IMG/VR virus record: IMGVR_UViG_3300036668_000307
Location: 1 to 42,877 of that record
DNA length: 42,877 nucleotides
Origin: a virus
Strand: one strand, 5' to 3'
Each line of letters starts with the position of its first letter. Position 1 is the first letter of the stretch. Below the pieces are notes generated by a model that saw only the letters and a program-made list of their open reading frames with translations, searched no databases and had not been told where the DNA came from. The position numbers were made by a program, and so were the translations under genes. Positions 23,298-30,255 of the stretch are shown here, piece by piece.

Positions 23298-24290
23298 ATG
23301 CCAGTACTTAAGAAATATATTAATCCAACATATGATGAATTTAAGAAACTTTTAAATACTCATTATAATGACATGAATATCAATAACGAAGAACATTTTT
23401 TAGAGATGTTTAGTTTCGTTTATTCTAATGAAATAAAAGGAGTATGTGGATTTAAATTAGAATGTCAAAAATTTTTTAAACAGAAAAGGAATGGTAAAGC
23501 AGTTTCTAAATTAAGCACATCATATTGGAATTCCAGGGGATATGATAATGAATACGCTACCTTAAAAATAAGTGAATTACAAAGAAAAAACAGTAATGTA
23601 TGTAATTCACATTGGACTGATAAAGGGTATAATCAGATTGAAGCAACTTTAATGGTAGCTAATGAACAATCTAGAAGATCCAACTTGCGATATACTAAAT
23701 ATGATAAACATGAAATTAGTAGACAGTCAGTATGGTCTATCGAATATTGGAAAAACATAGGTTTTTCTGAAGAAGAAGCAAAATACGAGGCACATAAAAG
23801 GAATTATGGTTGCAGAGAATTCTGGTTTAGTGAAAGTGAATACGATACTATTAAAGCAATAATATCTAAAAAACAAAGTAACTTTATAAAAAATAATCCA
23901 GAAAAATTTGCATCTTTTTTCGGAAGTGTGTCTAATGAGGAAGTTGTATTTTTCAATAATATCGTAAAATCTATTGATAATATAAAACATACTGAATTTA
24001 TAGTTAACATACAGAAATCTGAAGAGTTAAATCAAGGTATAATAAAATATGATGGCTATTTTAAAGACGAGGATTCATTAATTCTTATAGAATATGATGG
24101 GTTATATTGGCACAATCAAATATACGATGAAATAAAGGACAGAATATGCCTAGAATTTAGAAATGATATTACTGGAATTATTAGAGTAAGTGACAATTCA
24201 TACAAGAATAATACAAAAACAATAAAATTAATAAAAGATGCAATTAAACAAATTAAAAATAAAGAGTGTAACCGAGTTAAAATCTACTAA
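23298..24290 (+). CDS. Vsr-like homing endonuclease in fractured uvsX
   Basis: About 330 residues from ATG 23298 (MPVLKKYINPTYDEF). An upstream in-frame GTG at 23247 would place the start inside the leader hairpin, so I prefer the ATG, which matches the A-rich leader type (CTAAAAATG). The middle has repeated modules YWNSRGYDNEYATLKISELQ, HWTDKGYNQIEATLMVANEQ and YWKNIGFSEEEAKYEA, shared with the gene 41 and 46 endonucleases. The nuclease core is IKYDGYFKDEDSLILIEYDGLYWH, with a final strand TGIIRVSD in place of the usual W-E strand, so this is a divergent member. The 3' end overlaps the uvsX IntC by 53 nt, the longest overlap of the six. Confidence 0.83.
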   Translation: MPVLKKYINPTYDEFKKLLNTHYNDMNINNEEHFLEMFSFVYSNEIKGVCGFKLECQKFFKQKRNGKAVSKLSTSYWNSRGYDNEYATLKISELQRKNSNVCNSHWTDKGYNQIEATLMVANEQSRRSNLRYTKYDKHEISRQSVWSIEYWKNIGFSEEEAKYEAHKRNYGCREFWFSESEYDTIKAIISKKQSNFIKNNPEKFASFFGSVSNEEVVFFNNIVKSIDNIKHTEFIVNIQKSEELNQGIIKYDGYFKDEDSLILIEYDGLYWHNQIYDEIKDRICLEFRNDITGIIRVSDNSYKNNTKTIKLIKDAIKQIKNKECNRVKIY

Positions 24291-24357
24291 AGTACATGAT
24301 TTAACAGTAAGAGATGTTCAACATTATATTACTGAAAATGGAGTAATACATCACAAT
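24238..24357 (+). other. Split intein C-half (UvsX intein)
   Basis: 40 residues ending NGVIHHN with Thr +1. Confidence 0.9.
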
Positions 24358-24810
24358 ACAGGTCCGGAGTATGCTGCTTCTATTGTTCTTATGTTAACTA
24401 AAGCACAATTAAAGGATGGTACCGAAAAAGTTGGTATTATTGTAACGGCAAAACCTGATAAAAATAGATTTGCTAAGCCACATCCTATTAAGTTTCATTT
24501 AGATTTTACCAAAGGTATGAATCCGTATGTTGGCCTAGAGCAATACGCAACATGGGATATCTGTGGAATCACAAGAGGTTCTATAGAAAAAGGAGTTAAA
24601 ACACCAAAGGCGACAGCACGCGGATGGATCTGCCAGCACCTAGATGAAGTAGTTACAAACTCTGAATTTTTTAGTGAAAAGGTATTTACAAAGGAGATAT
24701 TAGAAAAAATAAATATTCATATTAAGCCCCTTTTTAACTATAATACTGAAAGCGATAATATAGATAACGAAATCGGAGCTTTACTTGATGAAAATTTAAC
24801 AAACGAATAA
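24238..24810 (+). CDS. uvsX: Fractured UvsX, IntC + C-terminal piece
   Basis: Residues 1-40 are IntC (KVHDLTVRDVQHYITENGVIHHN). The C-extein (150 residues) begins TGPEYAASIVLMLTKAQLKDG, continuing the RecA fold after L2 (VGIIVTAKPDKNRFAKP, then IKFHLDFTKGMNPYVGLEQYA). The C-terminus is acidic (ESDNIDNEIGALLDENLTNE), as in T4 UvsX, where the acidic tail modulates ssDNA binding. IntC ends IHHN instead of ILVHN, still with the essential His-Asn. Confidence 0.92.
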   Translation: MQLNKLKIKSVTELKSTKVHDLTVRDVQHYITENGVIHHNTGPEYAASIVLMLTKAQLKDGTEKVGIIVTAKPDKNRFAKPHPIKFHLDFTKGMNPYVGLEQYATWDICGITRGSIEKGVKTPKATARGWICQHLDEVVTNSEFFSEKVFTKEILEKINIHIKPLFNYNTESDNIDNEIGALLDENLTNE

Positions 24811-24811
24811 A

Positions 24812-25123
24812 ATGGAAGTTAGTCTTATGTCATATAATGAAGATAAACTACCTATAAAATATATACTAGGCATACAAGGGGAACTTGAAAACTTCCCTGA
24901 TGCCTTTGATATAATTTACATTTATTTATCTGAAACAATAAACCGTCCAAGTAGACCGATGCATAATTTTACAAAACCATCATTGATTAAATATCATGCT
25001 AAAGGAAATATATTTAATGTCGAAAAGGGACTGACTCAAGCAATATCTCTTGGACTAATAGAGCAAACTAAATTTGAAGAAGGAAAGGAATCGTATACAA
25101 TAATAATAAATCCATTTCAATAA
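24812..25123 (+). CDS. Hypothetical protein between uvsX and gene 41
   Basis: 103 residues, starting 1 nt after the uvsX stop (TAAAATGG). The C-terminal half (HNFTKPSLIKYHAKGNIFNVEKGLTQAISLGLIEQTKFEEGKESYTIIINPF) reads like a small winged-helix: helix, turn, helix, then a beta wing. A second Met at residue 6 (MSYNEDK) is an alternative start. Translational coupling to uvsX suggests a recombination or replication accessory role, but no named family is recognised. Confidence 0.65.
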   Translation: MEVSLMSYNEDKLPIKYILGIQGELENFPDAFDIIYIYLSETINRPSRPMHNFTKPSLIKYHAKGNIFNVEKGLTQAISLGLIEQTKFEEGKESYTIIINPFQ

Positions 25124-25130
25124 GATACAT

Positions 25131-25200
25131 TGTTCAACATTTACATCTGTTCAACCACAATGAACATTCAAATATAATGAACATTCAGATATAATGAAAC
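25131..25200 (+). promoter_or_regulatory. 17-bp-periodic operator-like repeats before gene 41
   Basis: Direct repeats TGTTCAAC at 25131 and 25148 (17 bp apart) are followed by two tandem 17-bp units, AATGAACATTCAAATAT (25159-25175) and AATGAACATTCAGATAT (25176-25192). A partial third unit (AATGAAAC) forms the -35-like box. TGTTCA and TGAACA are inverted relative to each other. Even 17-bp phasing next to a promoter suggests protein-binding sites. Confidence 0.55.
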
Positions 25201-25223
25201 TTAGTCCTATAATACATTATAAT
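25194..25223 (+). promoter_or_regulatory. ATGAAAC-N17-TATAAT promoter of gene 41 cluster
   Basis: ATGAAAC at 25194-25200, 17-bp spacer, perfect TATAAT at 25218-25223; gene 41 starts 16 bp later. Confidence 0.75.
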
Positions 25224-25239
25224 TAAAAACAAATAACAA

Positions 25240-25941
25240 ATGAAATTCGGACAAGATTTTGAAAAAATATTCTTTCAGTTAGCTTTAGCAAAACCAAAAT
25301 ACCTAGAAAAAATACATAAAGGGTTCTATACATCAGATGAAATAGACACCATGCATTTTTTAGCAACTAAATTCTACGAAAAATTCCATGAATCACCAAA
25401 GGCAGAACAAATGAAAATTTTAGTTCAAAGTCCTAAATTCAAAGGTAAGGTAGAAGAATCAATAATTGAATTAGTATATAAGACAGATCTAACTCAATAT
25501 GATGAAGAGTGGTTAGTATCAACGGCTGAAGCATGGATTAAATGGAGAACATTCGATACAACTTTAATCGATACCATTGAATATATTAAGACAACTGAAG
25601 TTACTCCTGAAAATGCAGATCAAATTATATCTAAAGTAAAAAGCTTAATTAATGACAGGAACTCTATTGTATTTAATTCAGATATTGGATTAGATTTCTT
25701 TAATGTTGACGATCACTATCAAGAAGGAAGAGTAAAGGTTTCAACTGGATATAATTTCTTAGATAGACTGCTTACTGGTGGATATGATAAAGATGGATCT
25801 TTAGTAGTTTATGTCGGTGAGCAAAATATTGGAAAATGTCTTTCATATAATGGATATATAAATATAAGAGAGCAAGGCATCATAAAAAAAATCAAGATTG
25901 GTGAATTGTTTGACTCCATTAAAAAACAGAAGTATGTATAA
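25240..25941 (+). CDS. 41: Fractured gp41/DnaB-type helicase, N-terminal piece + short IntN
   Basis: The N-extein (199 residues) contains the helical N-domain and linker (residues 1-150) and the start of the RecA-type motor: STGYNFLDRLLTGGYDKDGSLVVYVGEQNIGK. It stops between Lys and Ser of the Walker A motif GEQNIGK-S. The IntN is only 34 residues (CLSYNGYINIREQGII...), ending before block B, so this is an atypically split intein with a short N-fragment. gp41 is the hexameric replicative helicase that unwinds ahead of the fork and supports the primase. The stop overlaps the endonuclease start (TAATG). Confidence 0.9.
   Translation: MKFGQDFEKIFFQLALAKPKYLEKIHKGFYTSDEIDTMHFLATKFYEKFHESPKAEQMKILVQSPKFKGKVEESIIELVYKTDLTQYDEEWLVSTAEAWIKWRTFDTTLIDTIEYIKTTEVTPENADQIISKVKSLINDRNSIVFNSDIGLDFFNVDDHYQEGRVKVSTGYNFLDRLLTGGYDKDGSLVVYVGEQNIGKCLSYNGYINIREQGIIKKIKIGELFDSIKKQKYV
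25837..25938 (+). other. Short atypical split intein N-fragment (gp41)
   Basis: 34 residues with Cys1 and only block A; the block B TxxH-like motif (ECADDHIII) lies in the downstream ORF. Atypical early splits are known from AceL-TerL-like inteins. Confidence 0.85.
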
Positions 25942-27173
25942 TGACAGAGACTAAAGATTTTAAAATATTATTTTTCAATAGAGATAATAAACAAAGATTT
26001 ATCTTAAAACAATTTAAAGAAAATCCATCAGACGTGAAAGAATTTAAACAAATTCTAATAGCCTTTGGTGGTTTTAATACTAATAATGAAATGTTCTTAA
26101 ATTCATTTTATAAAAAATATCTTACTTTATTTAAAAAACATAAATTAAAAAGCCAAGATGAATTTAGTACATATTTTTTTAGAACAAAATGCCTTGATAT
26201 AGAATACAAATCATCCACTGATGAATATTTTAAAAGTAGAGGATGGTCAGATACTGAGATGAAACAAATACGCTCCGAAAAATATGCTACTGGAACAATT
26301 GAATTTCAAGCAAAAAAACATGGAATTTCAAAAGAAGCAGCGAAATCAAAAATAACAGAAACGCAGACTCAAATTAAATTAAAAAGAAAAGAAACATATA
26401 AAAAATTAGTAGAAGAAAACCCAAATTACTGGAAAGAAAGTGTAGGATACGGAATAGATTCACTTATGAAAAACAAAAACATAAGTAGAGAAGAAGCAAC
26501 TATATTATACGAAAAAATATCTAATAATGTTTCTACAAAAAATAAAGATTGGGCTAAATATCAAAAAGAAAATAATACAGAGCATTGGAATTCAAGATTA
26601 GAATCCCAACGAGGTTACTGGTTAAAGAAAGGTTATAATGAAGATGAGATTGATGTGATTATAAATGAAAGACAAAATACATTTACTTTAGATAAATGTA
26701 TTTTAAAACATGGAAAATCAAAGGGAACTGCAGTGTATAATAATCGACAAGAAAAATGGTTAATTAAACTCTATGCTAATTTTGAAATGTTTGGAGATGG
26801 AAGATCCCGACAGAGTAAATGGGCTAATAGTATTAAAGAAATTTTAAAACCAAATGGAATTCAAATCCATGAAAAAGAAAAATGGATTAGAGAAGAAGGC
26901 ACAAATAGTAAAGCATATTCATATGATTTAACCGTCAATAAAAAAATTATTGAATTTAATGGTGATTATTGGCACATGAATCCAAGCAAATATAAATCTT
27001 CATCATATAATAAAACAAAGAAAATGTTAGCATCCGATATATGGCAATATGATGCTAACAAAATAAAGTTAGCAGAATCACATGGATATGAAGTTTTAAC
27101 AATATGGGAGTCTGATTACAATAGATACCCTACTGTTACTATTCAGAAATGCATAGAATTCTTAAAAGGTTAA
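25941..27173 (+). CDS. Vsr-like homing endonuclease in fractured gene 41
   Basis: 410 residues. N-terminal modules are YFKSRGWSDTEMKQIRSEK, NYWKESVGYGIDSLMKNK and YWLKKGYNEDEIDVIINERQ. They are followed by FTLDKCILKHGKSKGTAVYNNRQEKW. A conserved linker (LYANFEMFGDGRSRQSKW) then leads to the nuclease core YSYDLTVNKKIIEFNGDYWHMNP, ASDIWQYDANKIKLAESHGYEVLTIWESDY. From the FTLDK module to the end it is closely similar to the gene 46 endonuclease (30252), so the two are paralogues. The start overlaps the IntN stop by 1 nt. No start hairpin is visible, unlike its gene 46 paralogue. Confidence 0.9.
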   Translation: MTETKDFKILFFNRDNKQRFILKQFKENPSDVKEFKQILIAFGGFNTNNEMFLNSFYKKYLTLFKKHKLKSQDEFSTYFFRTKCLDIEYKSSTDEYFKSRGWSDTEMKQIRSEKYATGTIEFQAKKHGISKEAAKSKITETQTQIKLKRKETYKKLVEENPNYWKESVGYGIDSLMKNKNISREEATILYEKISNNVSTKNKDWAKYQKENNTEHWNSRLESQRGYWLKKGYNEDEIDVIINERQNTFTLDKCILKHGKSKGTAVYNNRQEKWLIKLYANFEMFGDGRSRQSKWANSIKEILKPNGIQIHEKEKWIREEGTNSKAYSYDLTVNKKIIEFNGDYWHMNPSKYKSSSYNKTKKMLASDIWQYDANKIKLAESHGYEVLTIWESDYNRYPTVTIQKCIEFLKG

Positions 27174-27216
27174 ACTTTTTTTTAATATTTCATATAATTA
27201 CAAACAAACAATCAAC

Positions 27217-27717
27217 ATGATTAACAACAATGATATTTTAGAACTCCTAAACGAGATAACATTAAATGACAGGTTAGTATCTAGTATTAACGAAATTTCG
27301 ATAACAAATAATCTTGAATTCTTAGAAAATATAGTAACATCTACCTTAATTTCTGACGGTTTAAATAGAAGATTTAAAGAAACATTTAACATTAAAAATA
27401 TTGAAGTTCTAACACAAAATGGTTTTGTAAAAATTAAAGAAATTGGCAAAACGGAAAGGTATTTAAAATATATCGTCAAAACTGACAATTTTACAATAGA
27501 ATGTGCAGACGACCATATTATAATAGACTCTGATTATAATCAGATTTTTGTAAAACACTTAAATAAAGATTCAAGACCAGATTTCATTATCACAGAAAAT
27601 GGACCAGAGAGAGTTTCGGAAGTAATTAACACTGGAGAATATGAGGAAATGTATGATATATCTTTAGATGAAGGTTCCGATAATTTGTATTTTGTAAATG
27701 GTATTTTGTCACACAAT
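27217..27717 (+). other. Large atypical split intein C-fragment (gp41)
   Basis: 167 residues carrying block B and blocks F/G, ending ILSHN with Ser +1; longer than needed for a minimal Hint fold minus block A. Confidence 0.85.
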
Positions 27718-28434
27718 TCGATTTATCTAGCAAATGACGCTGCAAACTTTGTTAAAATGGGAGTTAACACTGCATTTGTTTCAGCAGAGATGGCAGCACA
27801 TAAGGTTCTTAAAAGAATAGGAGCAAACTTGTTAACCATTCCAATGAGTGAATATGATATTAAAGCACAAAATAAAGATTTAATCAAAAGAAAGTTAGAA
27901 AACGTAGGAAATGGATTAACACCACCAGGTCAATTATTTGTTAAACAATTTCCAACATCACAAGCAACTGTACCTGATATTGAAGCATACTTAAAGCAAA
28001 TTGAAGAAGAAAGAAAAATAAAATTAAGCTGTGTAGTCATTGACTATATTAATATTTTAGCGAATTATAGAAATCCAAATTCTGAAAATATGTACTTAAA
28101 AATTAAGCAAATTGCAGAAGATTTAAGAGCTATGGGAGTTAGAAACGGCTGGCTAATAGTAACTGCAACCCAGATCAACAGAAACAATTATAATTCTAGT
28201 GATATTGGAATGGGTGATGTTGCAGAATCCGCAGGACTTTCTCATACAGCAGATTTAATGCTTGGAATTATTCAAGACGATATGATGCGTGCAAGTAGCG
28301 AATATTGGCTTAAGGTTTTAAAGATTAGAGATGGTGAAGGTAAAGGAGTAAAATGTAGATTAAATATAAACTATCAATATATGCGTCTTACTGAAACCGA
28401 AGATGTTACAAATTCAAATATACATAATTTATAA
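27217..28434 (+). CDS. 41: Fractured gp41 helicase, large IntC + C-terminal piece
   Basis: Residues 1-167 are intein. They comprise about 60 helical residues of unknown origin (MINNNDILELLNEITLND...), then NIEVLTQNGFVKIKEIG, block B TIECADDHIII, and block F/G MYDISLDEGSDNLYFVNGILSHN. The C-extein (238 residues) starts SIYLANDAANFVKMG, completing Walker A. It has FVSAEMAAHKVLKRI, Walker B CVVIDYINIL, VTATQINRNN and the arginine-finger region IRDGEGKGVKCRLNI of DnaB-family motors. Spliced gp41 is about 437 residues (T4 475). The extra N-terminal segment might help the fragments find each other. Upstream 27174-27216 is non-coding. Confidence 0.9.
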   Translation: MINNNDILELLNEITLNDRLVSSINEISITNNLEFLENIVTSTLISDGLNRRFKETFNIKNIEVLTQNGFVKIKEIGKTERYLKYIVKTDNFTIECADDHIIIDSDYNQIFVKHLNKDSRPDFIITENGPERVSEVINTGEYEEMYDISLDEGSDNLYFVNGILSHNSIYLANDAANFVKMGVNTAFVSAEMAAHKVLKRIGANLLTIPMSEYDIKAQNKDLIKRKLENVGNGLTPPGQLFVKQFPTSQATVPDIEAYLKQIEEERKIKLSCVVIDYINILANYRNPNSENMYLKIKQIAEDLRAMGVRNGWLIVTATQINRNNYNSSDIGMGDVAESAGLSHTADLMLGIIQDDMMRASSEYWLKVLKIRDGEGKGVKCRLNINYQYMRLTETEDVTNSNIHNL

Positions 28435-28436
28435 AT

Positions 28437-28877
28437 ATGAAAGAGAGAGATAAAATATTCGATAATACATTTGAAGAAAGCAGTTTTGAAATAGATCCTA
28501 CATTTTCATTTAATATAGCCCCTAGTCATACCGATAATCGAGACGAGGAAGACAAAATAGAAAATAAAATAATTATTGCTAAAATTCACGAACTAATAGA
28601 ATCTTCTAGGTTTAAGCATTTTAATAATATTAATGAATTTAATCAAACGATTAAATTAAAAAAAATAGAAATAAATGAAATTTATGAGTATATTTCAGAT
28701 GAGCTTAGACCTAATCATTCAATAATTGAAATATATTCAGAAACATGTGATTATTTTAATGTAAATCCAACAAAATTCTATCAGTCACTTGGCAATAAAT
28801 TTAAAGAAGAATTAATAGAGGTACTAGATAGAAAAACAAATGTACTAAAGAAAAAGAATATAAATAGATTATTCTAA
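28437..28877 (+). CDS. Hypothetical protein, possible gp33-like late coactivator
   Basis: 146 residues, 2 nt after gene 41 and 3 nt before gene 47. The N-terminus is acidic and disordered-looking; the rest is helical (KIENKIIIAKIHELIESS; IIEIYSETCDYFNVNPTKFYQSLGNKFKEELIEVLDRKTN). The last helices resemble in layout T4 gp33, the small late-transcription coactivator: a helix-rich body of similar length, then a short basic linker and a C-terminal clamp-binding tail. Here the tail is KKKNINRLF. The resemblance is weak and by eye, so gp33 is only a suggestion; the presence of a gp55-like gene in the window makes a gp33 partner expected somewhere. Confidence 0.5.
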   Translation: MKERDKIFDNTFEESSFEIDPTFSFNIAPSHTDNRDEEDKIENKIIIAKIHELIESSRFKHFNNINEFNQTIKLKKIEINEIYEYISDELRPNHSIIEIYSETCDYFNVNPTKFYQSLGNKFKEELIEVLDRKTNVLKKKNINRLF

Positions 28878-28880
28878 ACA

Positions 28881-29993
28881 ATGATAGAGCAAGCAATATT
28901 AGACAAACCTGTAAAAAGAATTTGGATTTTAGGAGATATGCATTTAGGTGTTCGTTCAAGCTCATTAGAATGGCTAGAAATGCAAAGGGACTTTTATGAT
29001 AATCAATTCATTCCTACTCTTCTAGAAAATTTTAAAGATGGAGATATTCTAGTTCAAGTAGGTGATATATTCGACAACAGACAAAGTGTAAATATTAAAG
29101 TTTTACATTATGTAATAGACCTATTTGAAAGATTAGGTAAAATAATGCCAACATATGCTATTGCAGGTAATCATGATATATGGGCAAAGAAAAGCAATGA
29201 AGTAAGTTCTATTGATATCTTAAAGTGGATTCCTAACGTTTCTATTTATAAAGAACCAAAAACATTTAATTGGGGTGGTAGAGAAGTTCTTTTAATGCCA
29301 TGGAGAAGAGACACTCAACATGAAGTGGAAACTCTTAAGGAATATCCAACCGCTGAAATACTATTTTGTCATTCTGAGGTTAGAGGTATTAAACTAAACA
29401 GAAAGGTAGATAATCAACATGGAGTTGACTCTGAATCATATGATAGATTTACTGCAGTTTTTTCAGGACACATCCATTATAGACAAAGAAGAGGCAAACT
29501 TAGAATGGTTGGCACTCCATACGAACTAACTAGATCGGATATGGATAATACTAAAGGCTTTGATTTGGTTAATTTAGAGGACATGCAAGAAACGTTTTTT
29601 GAAAATACTATATCACCAAAGTTTGTTAAATTTTATTTAACACAAGTGTATAATATGCCTCTAGGAACCTTTAAAGATGCCATCAGAAACAACTATGTAG
29701 ATCTATATGTTCCTTCTAATGTTGCAACAACATCTGCACTTTCAAGACTTATTAATAAAGTACAAAAAATTAGCAGAAAAATAGATCCAAACATATATGA
29801 ACAAGATACTTTTATTGATGAAGATCTTTTAGATATGGAGCAAATCGAAGATCTTTATAAAAATTATAATATTCTTCATTTATGTAATATGTATGTTGAT
29901 AATTTACAACATAATGATGCAGTCAAATTACAAATAAAGGATAGATTAAAGAAACTTCATGACTTTCATGCATATAATAATCAAACAGATTAA
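28881..29993 (+). CDS. 47: gp47/Mre11-SbcD-like nuclease
   Basis: 370 residues (T4 gp47 about 339). All calcineurin-like phosphoesterase motifs are present in order: LGDMHLG (I), QVGDIFDNR (II), IAGNHDIW (III), LFCHSEV (IV), FSGHIHYRQ (V). After the nuclease domain (about residues 1-240) comes a C-terminal region likely to bind the gp46 coiled-coil base. With gp46 it forms the recombination nuclease that resects DNA ends and feeds UvsX-dependent replication. It is intact, unlike most replication genes here. It is coupled to gene 46 by a 3-nt gap and to the preceding small gene similarly. Confidence 0.95.
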   Translation: MIEQAILDKPVKRIWILGDMHLGVRSSSLEWLEMQRDFYDNQFIPTLLENFKDGDILVQVGDIFDNRQSVNIKVLHYVIDLFERLGKIMPTYAIAGNHDIWAKKSNEVSSIDILKWIPNVSIYKEPKTFNWGGREVLLMPWRRDTQHEVETLKEYPTAEILFCHSEVRGIKLNRKVDNQHGVDSESYDRFTAVFSGHIHYRQRRGKLRMVGTPYELTRSDMDNTKGFDLVNLEDMQETFFENTISPKFVKFYLTQVYNMPLGTFKDAIRNNYVDLYVPSNVATTSALSRLINKVQKISRKIDPNIYEQDTFIDEDLLDMEQIEDLYKNYNILHLCNMYVDNLQHNDAVKLQIKDRLKKLHDFHAYNNQTD

Positions 29994-29996
29994 ATT

Positions 29997-30206
29997 ATGA
30001 AAATACAAAGCATTGAACTAAAAAACTTTGCATCATATGGAAATAAGATTCAAAGAATAGAATTTGATGAAGACAATGCTCAATTGTTCTTAACTATAGG
30101 CAAAAATGGAGAAGGTAAGTGTCTTTCAAAGAAGACGTTAATCGATATTCATATAGAAGATGTAAATATTAGAAAAGATTTTTTAAAATTTCTAGAAAAT
30201 AAGTGA
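29997..30206 (+). CDS. 46: Fractured gp46/Rad50-SbcC, N-terminal piece + short IntN
   Basis: 69 residues. The N-extein is 41 residues, MKIQSIELKNFASYGNKIQ... to TIGKNGEGK, ending between Lys and Ser of Walker A (GKNGEGK-S). The IntN is only 28 residues (CLSKKTLIDIHIEDVNIRKD...) with block A only, an atypical short N-fragment as in gene 41. So a tiny ORF encodes the first ABC-ATPase strand and P-loop, and gp46 activity depends on trans-splicing with 31385-33304. This ORF could easily be missed by automatic annotation. Confidence 0.9.
   Translation: MKIQSIELKNFASYGNKIQRIEFDEDNAQLFLTIGKNGEGKCLSKKTLIDIHIEDVNIRKDFLKFLENK
30120..30203 (+). other. Short atypical split intein N-fragment (gp46)
   Basis: 28 residues with Cys1; the shortest IntN here. 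Block B (ISSPDHLFF) is in the downstream ORF. Confidence 0.85.
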
Positions 30207-30212
30207 TTTTAC

Positions 30213-30255
30213 CCATTGTTACCTAGATATATATAATAAACAAAGGTAACAATGG
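30213..30255 (+). promoter_or_regulatory. Start-codon hairpin with late promoter in loop (gene 46 HEG)
   Basis: CCATTGTTACCT (30213-30224) is perfectly complementary to AGGTAACAATGG (30244-30255), which contains the ATG at 30252. The loop is essentially the late-like element GATATATATAATAAA (30226-30240). Confidence 0.82.
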
